The notes below the pieces were generated by a model. It ran no database searches, was not told the origin of the DNA, and saw only the letters and a list, made by a program, of their open reading frames with translations. From assembly GCF_016093295.1 (NCBI RefSeq), contig NZ_JAEDAL010000001.1, forward strand, positions 558,001 to 622,000: 64,000 nucleotides of DNA. The letters run 5' to 3'. This document shows positions 56,713-64,000 of the stretch, piece after piece. This stretch comes from Inhella gelatinilytica (GTDB lineage: Bacteria > Pseudomonadota > Gammaproteobacteria > Burkholderiales > Burkholderiaceae_C). The position numbers were made by a program, and so were the translations under genes. How positions within the stretch are numbered: the first letter of the stretch is position 1; each line of letters starts with the position of its first letter.

Positions 56713-58344
56713 ATGACGGCCCCCACTGCTTCTTCTGCACCCGCTTCGCTCTCTCCGCTGGGCCAGCGTTATTCCATGGCGCCGCCGAGCGTGCTTGAAC
56801 GGTTGGCGCGCTGGCTGAAATGGCCCCTGGTTCTGGCCGGCCTGTTGGCCGCCTTGGCGCTGGTCTTTGCCATCCACGCCGCCGGCCAGTCCAGTTGGGC
56901 GGTGGGCGCGTTGGTGCTCTTCACCGCCGGGTTCTATGTCTACCTCTCCGGCTCTGGATTCGCATACCGTTACCTGTTTCCCGGCGTGGCCGGCATGCTG
57001 GTGTTCATCGCCTTCCCCCTGGTCTACACGGCACAGATCGGCTTCACCAACTACTCCTCCACGCACTTGCTGAGCGAGGAGCGGGTGCGGGCCTACCTGC
57101 TGGACCAACACGACGCCGTGGAGGAGCAGGTTCAAGCCTTCACGCTGCATGCCGATGGCGGGGCCTACCGATTGGTGCTGCGCGGCGCCCCTGGCCCCGA
57201 CGGTGAAGGTGCCGCACCCGCGTGGGTGTCCCCCTCGCTGGCCTTGCGCCCAACGGCTGAGCTGCTGCGGGTCGACCTGCGTCCAGCAACCGAGGAGCCC
57301 TTGCCCCTGAACGGGCCCCTGCAAGCGGCCCTGCCTTTGGCTGAGGTGGTGAAACACCGCGATGCCCTGCGCCAACTCGTGCTGGCCCTACCCGGCCACC
57401 CCGAACTGCGGTACCTGGGCCTGCGCGAGTTCGGCCCCATCACCCCCCATTGGGCGGCGAACCCCGACGGCAGCCTGACGCGCCGCGCCGATGGCGTGGT
57501 GTTTCACCCCAGCGCTGACTCTGGCTTCTTCCAATCGGCGCAGGGCGAAACGCTGGCGCCCGGGTTCAAGTCCGGCGTGGGCTGGGCCAACTACAGCCGC
57601 ATGCTGTTGGACGCCGAGTTCCGCGGCCCCTTCTTGGCCATCTTCTCGTGGACGGTGGTGTTCTCCGCGCTGACGGTGCTGTTCGCCACCGCCATCGGCA
57701 TGTTCCTGGCCGTGCTGCTGAACTGGGAAGGCCTGCGCTTTCGTACCACCTACCGCACACTCTTGTTCTTGCCCTACGCGGTGCCGGGCTTCATCTCCAT
57801 CCTGGTGTTCAAGGGGCTGTTCAATCAGAACTTTGGCGAGATCAACGCCATCCTCGACGCCCTGTTCGGCGTGAAACCCGCGTGGTTCGCGGACCCGTTC
57901 TTGGCCAAGGTGATGCTGCTCATCGTGAACGTGTGGCTGGGCTACCCGTACATCATGATCCTGTGCTCTGGCCTGCTCAAAGCCATTCCCTCGGACCTGT
58001 ACGAGGCCTCGGCCCTGGCCGGCGCCAGCCCGGCGACCAACTTCTTCAAGATCACGGCGCCCTTGATCATCAAGCCGCTGGCGCCGCTCTTGGTGAGCGC
58101 GTTCGCCTTCAACTTCAACAACTTTGTGCTGATCGCGCTGTTGACGGACGGGCGGCCCGACTTCCTCTCCACCAAACTGCCCGCGGGGCAGACGGACATC
58201 CTGGTCAGCTACACCTACCGCATCGCCTTCCGCGACTCGGGCTCGGACTTCGGCTTGGCCGCCGCCATCTCCACGCTGATCTTCATCCTCGTGGCCGCGA
58301 TGTCGTTGATCAACCTGCGGATGTCGGCGAGGGCGCAGAAATGA
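56713..58344 (+). CDS. malF: Maltose ABC transporter permease MalF
   Basis: MalF is one of two membrane subunits of the maltose importer. The 543-residue length (E. coli: 514) fits, including a large periplasmic loop (about 110-290) unique to MalF. N-terminal helices at about 37-59 and 62-110 precede it. The permease core carries the EAA loop YEASALAGASPATNFFKITAPLIIKP (about 430-455) that docks on MalK. C-terminal helices end near DFGLAAAISTLIFILVAAMSLINLRM. The stop overlaps the ATG of a small open frame that fills the gap to malG. Confidence 0.95.
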   Translation: MTAPTASSAPASLSPLGQRYSMAPPSVLERLARWLKWPLVLAGLLAALALVFAIHAAGQSSWAVGALVLFTAGFYVYLSGSGFAYRYLFPGVAGMLVFIAFPLVYTAQIGFTNYSSTHLLSEERVRAYLLDQHDAVEEQVQAFTLHADGGAYRLVLRGAPGPDGEGAAPAWVSPSLALRPTAELLRVDLRPATEEPLPLNGPLQAALPLAEVVKHRDALRQLVLALPGHPELRYLGLREFGPITPHWAANPDGSLTRRADGVVFHPSADSGFFQSAQGETLAPGFKSGVGWANYSRMLLDAEFRGPFLAIFSWTVVFSALTVLFATAIGMFLAVLLNWEGLRFRTTYRTLLFLPYAVPGFISILVFKGLFNQNFGEINAILDALFGVKPAWFADPFLAKVMLLIVNVWLGYPYIMILCSGLLKAIPSDLYEASALAGASPATNFFKITAPLIIKPLAPLLVSAFAFNFNNFVLIALLTDGRPDFLSTKLPAGQTDILVSYTYRIAFRDSGSDFGLAAAISTLIFILVAAMSLINLRMSARAQK

Positions 58345-58523
58345 TGGTCACCGCATTACTTCGACGAAGGAAACCACAGGCCCCTGGGCGGGTCGGGTGG
58401 GTGTTCTGCGGAGGTCAAGGAATGAATTTGTCGCCCCGCAGGGGTGACAAAGAAGGGACACGGAGCAGAACGCCTGCCCGGCCTGCTCGTGCCCCCCACC
58501 CGCATACGAATCTGGAGTCCTGA
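58341..58523 (+). CDS. Possible 60-codon small gene between malF and malG
   Basis: An open frame of 60 codons starts with an ATG overlapping the malF stop (ATGA) and ends 3 bases before the malG ATG, so it fills the malF-malG gap exactly. The product would be Arg/Pro-rich with no recognised domain (RRRKPQAPGRVGWVFCGG, then SPRRGDKEGTRSRTPARPARA). Codons such as TTA, CTT, CGA, AGG and AGA, rare in the neighbours, argue against a normally expressed protein. It may be a translational-coupling leader, a degenerate insert, or chance. It also covers a nested inverted repeat. Confidence 0.35.
   Translation: MMVTALLRRRKPQAPGRVGWVFCGGQGMNLSPRRGDKEGTRSRTPARPARAPHPHTNLES
58427..58451 (+). other. Hairpin in the malF-malG gap
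   Basis: TTTGTCGCCCC pairs with GGGGTGACAAA (10 of 11, plus one G-T pair) around a 3-base loop. Outside it, GTTCTGC and GCAGAAC form a further inverted pair (about 58403-58409 and 58466-58472). A transcript would fold strongly here between malF and malG. No T-run follows, so it is not an ordinary terminator. Confidence 0.55.
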
Positions 58524-58526
58524 ACC

Positions 58527-59417
58527 ATGGCCATCGTCCTCGGCAAACTAGCTCGCTGGCGCAGCGTGGCGGCCCATGCCACGCTGTGGGTGTTCCTGGC
58601 GCTCACGCTCTTTCCGCTGCTGGCCGTGGTGTCCATTTCGCTGCGGCCCGGCAACTTCGCCACCGGGCAATTGATCCCGACCGAGATCAGCCTGGAGCAC
58701 TGGAAGCTCGCCCTGGGCATCCCTTACCAAGCCGCAGACGGCACCTTGGTCACGCCACCCTTCCCGGTGCTGACCTGGCTGTGGAACTCGATCAAGGTCG
58801 CCACGCTCTCGGCATTCTTGATCGTGGCCATCTCCACCACGGCGGCTTACGCCTTTGCGCGCCTGAAGTTCCGCTTTCAGAAGAGCATTCTGAACAGCAT
58901 GCTGCTGCTGCAAATGTTCCCGCCCGTGCTGGCACTGGTGGCTATCTTTGCCATCTTTGAAACCCTCGGCACCTACATCCCCGCGCTGGGCGTCGAAACC
59001 CATGCGGGGCTGGTGCTGGCTTATCTGGGCGGCATCGCCACCCACGTTTGGACCATCAAGGGCTACTTCGAGACCATTCCCGTCGAGATCGAAGAGAACG
59101 CCAAGGTGGACGGGGCCACCCACTGGCAGGCCTTCTCGCGCGTGCTGCTGCCCATGGCCGTGCCCATTCTGATGGTGGTCTTCGTGCTGGCCTTCATCGG
59201 CACCATCATTGAGTACCCCGTCGCCAGCGTGCTGCTGCGCGAGGAGGGCAACCTCACTCTGGCCGTGGGTTCCAAATACTTCCTGCACGACCAACGCTTT
59301 TTGTGGGGCGACTTTGCCGCCGCCGCCGTGCTCTCCGGCCTGCCCATCACCCTGGTCTTCCTGCTGGCGCAACGCTGGATCGTCTCGGGGCTTACCGCCG
59401 GTGGGGTCAAAGGGTGA
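58527..59417 (+). CDS. malG: Maltose ABC transporter permease MalG
   Basis: MalG is the second membrane subunit of the maltose importer. The 296-residue protein has six helices and the EAA loop [27 protein letters not shown] (about 188-215) contacting MalK. The N-terminal helix ([28 protein letters not shown]) and the C-terminus [17 protein letters not shown] are typical. It is 182 bases from malF, unlike the rest of the operon. The stop overlaps the amylase GTG start. Confidence 0.95.
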   Translation: MAIVLGKLARWRSVAAHATLWVFLALTLFPLLAVVSISLRPGNFATGQLIPTEISLEHWKLALGIPYQAADGTLVTPPFPVLTWLWNSIKVATLSAFLIVAISTTAAYAFARLKFRFQKSILNSMLLLQMFPPVLALVAIFAIFETLGTYIPALGVETHAGLVLAYLGGIATHVWTIKGYFETIPVEIEENAKVDGATHWQAFSRVLLPMAVPILMVVFVLAFIGTIIEYPVASVLLREEGNLTLAVGSKYFLHDQRFLWGDFAAAAVLSGLPITLVFLLAQRWIVSGLTAGGVKG

Positions 59418-61822
59418 GGGGCCTGCGGGCGCTGGGCGGCCTGTTGCTCGCCATCGTCTCCAGCATGTCCGCCCACGCCGCCTGCCGCCCCGCGCCCGAG
59501 CCCACGCAAGAGCTGTTCTTGCGCGGCAGCATGAACAACTGGGCCGCGCTGGAGGACTACCAGTTCCGCTGGCTGTGCAACGCCTGGGTGCTCAACCTCA
59601 GCCTCAAGAACCGGCACGAATTCAAGATTGCCGATGCCGACTGGAGTCCCGCCAGCGTCGTGGCCGCGAACCACCAAGGCCAGCCTGCCACCGTGGCGCA
59701 GGGGGGCCATGCCAACTTGGTGCGGGTCTTCGAGGGCGAGCACACGCTGAGCCTGCGGTTTGACGGTGCCGGCCGCCCGCAATTGCAGTTGGGCCCCAAG
59801 ACCGCCCCCGACGCGCAAGCGGCGCGCGTGACCGACCCGGCCGCCTTGTCGCTGGTGTTCGACTCGCGGGCGCTGCAGCACAAGGAGCCCTTCGGCGCCC
59901 AGCCCGTGGGCGGCACGATCCGCTTCACCGTGCACGCCAACCGCCCCGGCGTGCGCGCCGTGACCCTGGTGGTGGAGCGGCGCCACCTGGAGGGCAACCA
60001 GGAGCGCCTGCGCTACGAGCCGCTGGCACGCGTGCCCCTCACGCCTGGCCCCCATGGGCTGGGCACCCGCTTTGAGGGCGAGTACCGCTTCGAGGCTATC
60101 GGCGTCTACGGCTATTGGTTTGAGGTTGAGACCGAGCAGGGACGGTACGCCCTGCAGAACAACAAGGACAGCGTGTACTGGACGCGCGAGCTCGGCTCCA
60201 TGGGGCCGGGCTTGGTGGAGGCTCTGCCCGCCAATACTTCGCGCATTCGTCGCTACCGCCAGACTGTGCACCTAGCCCAGTTGCGAGTGCCGGACTGGGC
60301 CGCGGACACCATCTACTACTACGTCTTCCCCGAGCGCTTTCGCAACGGCAACCCCGCCAACGACCCGGACCCCAAGCGCCAGCGCTATCAGGACCACCCG
60401 ATCGAGCGCCACACGCGCTGGTTGGAGAGGCCCTGGCGCCCCGGAGAAGGGGGGGATGCCGTCCACAACAACGACTTCTTCGGCGGGGACCTGCAGGGCC
60501 TGATCGACAAGCTGGGGGAGATCCGCGACCTGGGCGCCAACACCCTGTACCTGACGCCCATCTTCCAGGCGGCCAGCAACCACAAGTACGACACCGGTGA
60601 CTACAAGCGCATCGACCCAGGCTTTGGCAGCAACGCCGACTTCCGCCGGCTCACGCGCGAAGCGCAAAAGCACGGGCTGCGCGTCATCCTGGACACCTCG
60701 CTCAACCACGTCGGCTCCGACTCGCCATATTTCGATCGGTTCGGCAACTTCGGGGGGAAAGAAGGGGCTTTCGCGAACGGCAAGCCCAACCCCCAGAGCC
60801 CCTACACCGACTGGTTCCTGTTCGACACCAGCAAGACCAACCCGAACGATCAATACCAGGGCTGGGTGGGCATCAAGGACCTGCCCGAACTGAACAAAGC
60901 CAGCGAGAGCTGGCGCCGCTTCGCCTACCGCGACGCCGACTCGGTCACCCGCCACTGGCTGCGCGAGGGCGCGGCCGGCTGGCGCATGGACGTGGCCCCC
61001 TGGGTGAGCGACGATTTCTGGCGCGAGTGGTCGGCCGTGGTCAAAGCGGAGAAGCCCGATGCCCTGACCGTGGCCGAGACCTGGTTTGACGCCAGCAAGT
61101 TCTTCCTGGGCGACCAGTTCGACTCCACGATGAACTACATCTTCCGCAACGCGGTGCTGGACTACGCGGCAGGGGGCCGGGCCACGCAAATCATGCCCAG
61201 CCTGGAGTTGACCCGCGAGGCCTACCCGGCGCCCATGTTGCACGCCAACATGAACCTGCTCTCCACGCATGACCAGGCCCGTGCGCTGCACCACTTCGGC
61301 ATTGCCGGCAACCCGCACACGGACCCCGGCACCGACCCCGCCCGGTTGCGGGAGGCCAAGCAGCGCCTGCGGCTGGCACTGCTCTTTCAAGTCGGCTTCC
61401 CCGGCGCGCCCACGGTGTACTACGGCGACGAGGTGGGCGTGGGCGGCGGCGACGACCCCTACAACCGCGCGCCCTACCCCTGGGCCGATGCGGGCGGCCA
61501 GCCCGACACCGGGCTGCGGGCCGACTTCCGCCGCCTGCTCCAGCTGCGCGCGGCCCACGCCGTGCTGCGCCGGGGCGTGTTGGAGGCGCCAGTCTTGGTG
61601 ACGGATGAGGTCATCGTGCTGCGCCGCCGCCTCGGCGCGCAAACCGCCCTCATTGCGCTCAACAACGCGCGCAGCGCCCGCACCGTGACGGTGGACGCCC
61701 CGGGCCGCTGGGCCGACCTGCTGACGCCCAAGGCAGCCGCCCAGGCCCACGCCGACGGTCAGCTCACGCTGACGCTGCCGCCGCTGTTCGGGCGTGTACT
61801 GCTCCAGACAGAGGCGCCATGA
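59414..61822 (+). CDS. Exported GH13 alpha-amylase-type glucan hydrolase
   Basis: From GTG at 59414, overlapping the malG stop, the protein is 802 residues with a signal peptide ([21 protein letters not shown]). An N-terminal starch-binding-like beta domain ([20 protein letters not shown]) is followed by a second beta domain, a GH13 barrel (about 300-700) and a C-terminal beta domain. Catalytic residues are Asp526 (GWRMDVAPW), Glu555 (TVAETW) and Asp620 (STHDQ), plus DTSLNH. It likely acts in the periplasm or outside, cutting alpha-glucans into maltodextrins for MalEFGK. Cyclodextrinase, neopullulanase or amylase activity cannot be told apart. A membrane-anchoring lipobox is not convincing (HAAC). 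Confidence 0.88.
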   Translation: MRGLRALGGLLLAIVSSMSAHAACRPAPEPTQELFLRGSMNNWAALEDYQFRWLCNAWVLNLSLKNRHEFKIADADWSPASVVAANHQGQPATVAQGGHANLVRVFEGEHTLSLRFDGAGRPQLQLGPKTAPDAQAARVTDPAALSLVFDSRALQHKEPFGAQPVGGTIRFTVHANRPGVRAVTLVVERRHLEGNQERLRYEPLARVPLTPGPHGLGTRFEGEYRFEAIGVYGYWFEVETEQGRYALQNNKDSVYWTRELGSMGPGLVEALPANTSRIRRYRQTVHLAQLRVPDWAADTIYYYVFPERFRNGNPANDPDPKRQRYQDHPIERHTRWLERPWRPGEGGDAVHNNDFFGGDLQGLIDKLGEIRDLGANTLYLTPIFQAASNHKYDTGDYKRIDPGFGSNADFRRLTREAQKHGLRVILDTSLNHVGSDSPYFDRFGNFGGKEGAFANGKPNPQSPYTDWFLFDTSKTNPNDQYQGWVGIKDLPELNKASESWRRFAYRDADSVTRHWLREGAAGWRMDVAPWVSDDFWREWSAVVKAEKPDALTVAETWFDASKFFLGDQFDSTMNYIFRNAVLDYAAGGRATQIMPSLELTREAYPAPMLHANMNLLSTHDQARALHHFGIAGNPHTDPGTDPARLREAKQRLRLALLFQVGFPGAPTVYYGDEVGVGGGDDPYNRAPYPWADAGGQPDTGLRADFRRLLQLRAAHAVLRRGVLEAPVLVTDEVIVLRRRLGAQTALIALNNARSARTVTVDAPGRWADLLTPKAAAQAHADGQLTLTLPPLFGRVLLQTEAP

Positions 61823-62742
61823 ACGCAAGGGATGAGCTGCAGCCGGACTGGATTCGTCCCTTCGGCGCCACCGGTCTGAGCGTCAGCGCCCTGGGCTTTG
61901 GCGCCATGCACTTCGACGGCCTGGAGGACGAAACCGCCGTCGGCCGCCTGCTCAACGGCGTGCTGGACGCCGGGCTCACGCTCATCGACACCGCGCGCGG
62001 CTACGGCCGCAGCGAGGCGCGCATCGGCCAGCACCTGGCCCATCGCCGCCGGGACTTTGTGCTGAGCACCAAGTTTGGCTACGGCGTCGAGGGCGTGCCG
62101 GATTGGACCTATGACTGCATCGTGCAGGGCGTGGAGCGCGCGCTACGCCTGATGCGCACCGAGGTCATCGACGTCGGCCACCTGCACTCCTGCCCGCTGG
62201 ACGTGCTGCAGCGGGGTGAGGTGAGCCAAGCCCTGGCCGACTGCGTTCGCGCCGGCAAACTGCGGGTGGCGGCTTACTCCGGCGAGAACGCCGAGCTGGC
62301 CCACGCGCTGGCGGACGACCGCTTCGCCGCCGTGCAGTGCAGCCTGAGCCTGGTGGACCGGGCCAACGCCCCGCAGGTGGCCGCCACGCCCAAGGGTGTG
62401 CTGGTCAAACGCGCCCTGGCAGGCCGCGCCTGGGCCCGGCCCCAGCGCCCGGAGGACTTTTGCGAAGGCCAGTACTGGGACCGCTGGCAGGCCTTGGGGC
62501 TGAGCGCGGGTCAGGCGGCTGATCTGGATGCTGATCTGAAGGCGGATTGGCCCGCGCTGGCCCTGCGCTTTGCAGCCTTCGCGCCGGGCGTCAGCAGCGT
62601 GCTGGTGGGCAGCCAGCGCCTGGACAACCTGCGCGCGCTGCAGGCCGCCTGGGCCCAGGGGCCGTTGCCTGCGGCCTGGCTGCAGGACTCGGAGGCCCGC
62701 TGGCGGTCGGCCGGCGGCCCTCACTGGCCCGGCCTCGTCTAA
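61819..62742 (+). CDS. Aldo/keto reductase
   Basis: This 307-residue NADPH-dependent reductase has a TIM-barrel fold. The active-site tetrad is visible: Asp and Tyr in LIDTARGYGRSEARIG, Lys in FVLSTKFGYG and His in VGHLHSCPLD. The short SALGFGAMHFDG opening resembles aldo/keto reductases that act on sugars or pyridoxal-type aldehydes, but the substrate is unknown. The ATG overlaps the amylase stop (ATGA), so it belongs to the mal operon; a role in maltodextrin metabolism is not obvious. Confidence 0.87.
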   Translation: MNARDELQPDWIRPFGATGLSVSALGFGAMHFDGLEDETAVGRLLNGVLDAGLTLIDTARGYGRSEARIGQHLAHRRRDFVLSTKFGYGVEGVPDWTYDCIVQGVERALRLMRTEVIDVGHLHSCPLDVLQRGEVSQALADCVRAGKLRVAAYSGENAELAHALADDRFAAVQCSLSLVDRANAPQVAATPKGVLVKRALAGRAWARPQRPEDFCEGQYWDRWQALGLSAGQAADLDADLKADWPALALRFAAFAPGVSSVLVGSQRLDNLRALQAAWAQGPLPAAWLQDSEARWRSAGGPHWPGLV

Positions 62743-62755
62743 CCGCCCCGCTTTT

Positions 62756-62770
62756 CGGGCAGACTGCCCG
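62756..62770 (+). other. Short hairpin between aldo/keto reductase and antiporter genes
   Basis: CGGGCA-GAC-TGCCCG is a perfect 6-bp stem with a 3-base loop, 13 bases after the aldo/keto reductase stop. No T-run follows on this strand, so it is at best a weak transcription stop. Confidence 0.3.
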
Positions 62771-62794
62771 CTTCCAACCCGCCCTCACCGCGCA

Positions 62795-64000
62795 ATGACC
62801 CCCTTCGAGCTCTCCGTGCTTCTGTTTATGCAGCTCGCCGTGATCCTGCTGGCCTGCCGCGCCGTGAGTTGGGTGTTTGTGCGCATCGGCCAATCGCCCG
62901 TGGTGGCCGAGATGGTGGCCGGCGTGCTGCTCGGGCCCTCTTTGCTGGGGCTGCTCGCGCCCGAGCTGAGCGCCTCGCTCTTCCCCGCGGCCAGCAAGCC
63001 CATCCTCTTCGCGCTGGCCCAGATTGCGCTGGCGCTCTACATGTTCCTGGTCGGCTGCGAATTTGATCTGGAGCTGATGAAGGGCCGCGTCGGCAAGGCG
63101 GCCTCGGTGTCCCTGGCCGGCATCGCCGCGCCCTTTGCCTTGGGCGCGGGCCTGGCTTGGTTCCTGGCCGATCGGCAAGACCTCTTCCCCGCCGCCACCG
63201 AGCCCTTCCAGGCCATGCTCTTCCTGGGTGCGGCCATGTCCATCACCGCCTTCCCCATGCTGGCGCGCATCATTTACGAGCGCGGCCTCACCGGCACCCC
63301 GCTGGGCACGCTGACCCTGGCCGCTGGCGCCGTGGACGATGCCGCTGCCTGGTGCGTGCTGGCCGTGGTGCTGGCCAGCTTCAAGGGGCAGGCCAGCATC
63401 GCCGTGCTGGCGATTGGCGGCTCGGTGCTGTTTGCCGCCTTCGTCATGGGCCCCCTGCGCTGGGTGCTGCCGCGCTGGATCGGCAAGGTGCAGGGCGACT
63501 TGAACAGCGGCCAGCTCGTGTTGGTGCTGGCCCTCTTGATGCTGGCGGCGTGGTGCACGGACATGATCGGCATCTACGCCGTGTTCGGCGCCTTCCTGCT
63601 CGGCCTGGCCATGCCGCGCGGCGACAACGGCGGGGTCCCCAAGGCGCTGGAGCGCCAGCTCATGCCGCTGACCACCAGCCTCTTGCTGCCCTGCTTTTTC
63701 ACCTACTCGGGCCTGAACACGCAGATCAACCTGCTGACCGAGCCCGGCCTCTGGGGCTTGGCCGCCGTGGTGCTGGCCGCCGCCGTGCTGGGCAAGGGCG
63801 GCGCCTGCTACGCCGTGGCCCGCTGGCAGGGCATGAGCCACCCCGAAGCCGCCGCCGTGGGCAGCCTGATGAACGCCCGCGGCCTGATGGAACTCATCAT
63901 CCTGAACATCGGCCTGCAGGCCGGGCTGATCACGCCCACACTGTTCACCGTCATGGTCATCATGGCCATCGTCACCACGCTGATGGCCACCCCTCTCTTC
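62795..64000 (+). CDS. CPA2-type cation:proton antiporter, N-terminal part
   Basis: The frame opens with an ATG at 62795 (MTPFELSVLLFMQLAVILL) and runs past the window end; 402 codons are seen, with no stop. About twelve membrane helices are predicted by eye. The segments SPVVAEMVAGVLLGPSLLGLL, MFLVGCEFDLELMKGRVG, GAVDDAAAWCVLAVVLASF and SLMNARGLMELIILNIGLQAG fit the Kef/NapA (CPA2) exchanger fold, including the ion-binding Asp pair. It is not closely like the other antiporter at 39147-41132. Ion specificity is unknown. The gap to the preceding gene is 52 bases. Confidence 0.9.
   Translation, partial: MTPFELSVLLFMQLAVILLACRAVSWVFVRIGQSPVVAEMVAGVLLGPSLLGLLAPELSASLFPAASKPILFALAQIALALYMFLVGCEFDLELMKGRVGKAASVSLAGIAAPFALGAGLAWFLADRQDLFPAATEPFQAMLFLGAAMSITAFPMLARIIYERGLTGTPLGTLTLAAGAVDDAAAWCVLAVVLASFKGQASIAVLAIGGSVLFAAFVMGPLRWVLPRWIGKVQGDLNSGQLVLVLALLMLAAWCTDMIGIYAVFGAFLLGLAMPRGDNGGVPKALERQLMPLTTSLLLPCFFTYSGLNTQINLLTEPGLWGLAAVVLAAAVLGKGGACYAVARWQGMSHPEAAAVGSLMNARGLMELIILNIGLQAGLITPTLFTVMVIMAIVTTLMATPLF

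Noticed and set aside
58341-58523. Frameshifted end of malF
   Set aside because: malF ends at a normal C-terminus after its last helix; the following frame has no transporter character, so it is listed as a separate possible small gene instead.

Overview
The window looks like chromosome of a high-GC Gram-negative betaproteobacterium of the order Burkholderiales (Comamonadaceae/Rubrivivax-Roseateles side is my guess). Support is inferred from gene order and protein character: dapB-exbBD-leuS-lptE-holA, lptD-surA-ksgA, dnaA/rpmH-rnpA-yidD-yidC-mnmE, and outer-membrane genes. I see no phage, IS element, CRISPR array, rRNA or tRNA. Coding density is very high, with many 1-4 base start/stop overlaps.

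Region 1 (1-7755) is housekeeping. A truncated dapB is followed by a proton-channel pair (exbB/exbD type), leuS, lptE and holA on the plus strand. They converge on pncC-pgpA-thiL on the minus strand. Region 2 (7836-15936) holds maeB, a secreted guanyl-specific RNase with a barstar-family inhibitor, and the outer-membrane biogenesis genes lptD-surA followed by ksgA. Region 3 (15988-24091) holds amgK without its usual partner murU, then a tightly overlapping minus-strand set: a GGDEF-EAL protein, an alpha/beta hydrolase, an M20 peptidase and an SDR. Upstream of these lies an unrecognised lipoprotein with an HExxH zinc-protease signature.

Region 4 (24150-34363) holds uvrA, pyrE, a DUF4124-type protein, dnaA, and the divergent rpmH-rnpA-yidD-yidC-mnmE cluster. 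The dnaA-rpmH gap carries DnaA boxes, a candidate self-regulated dnaA promoter and a strong rpmH promoter. More DnaA boxes lie inside rnpA, so the replication origin is probably here or close by. dnaN does not follow dnaA. Region 5 (34445-45812) holds a large CHASE-PAS hybrid kinase with its own receiver and HPt domains, a Kef-type antiporter, pilU, gdhA and a second orphan histidine kinase.

Region 6 (45822-62742) is an alpha-glucan locus. One arm (minus strand) is glgP-glgB-glgX-malQ for intracellular glycogen and maltodextrin handling. The divergent arm is malK-malE-malF-malG, an exported GH13 amylase and an aldo/keto reductase. The roughly 300-base control region between the arms carries two copies of a TGTwGT-N3-ACTACA dyad, one over the -35 element of each candidate promoter, suggesting one LacI-type repressor controls both arms. 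Exported amylase would trim glucans, the ABC system would import maltodextrins, and MalQ/GlgP/GlgX/GlgB would process them. glgC, glgA and the regulator are not in the window. The window ends inside a second CPA2 antiporter gene.
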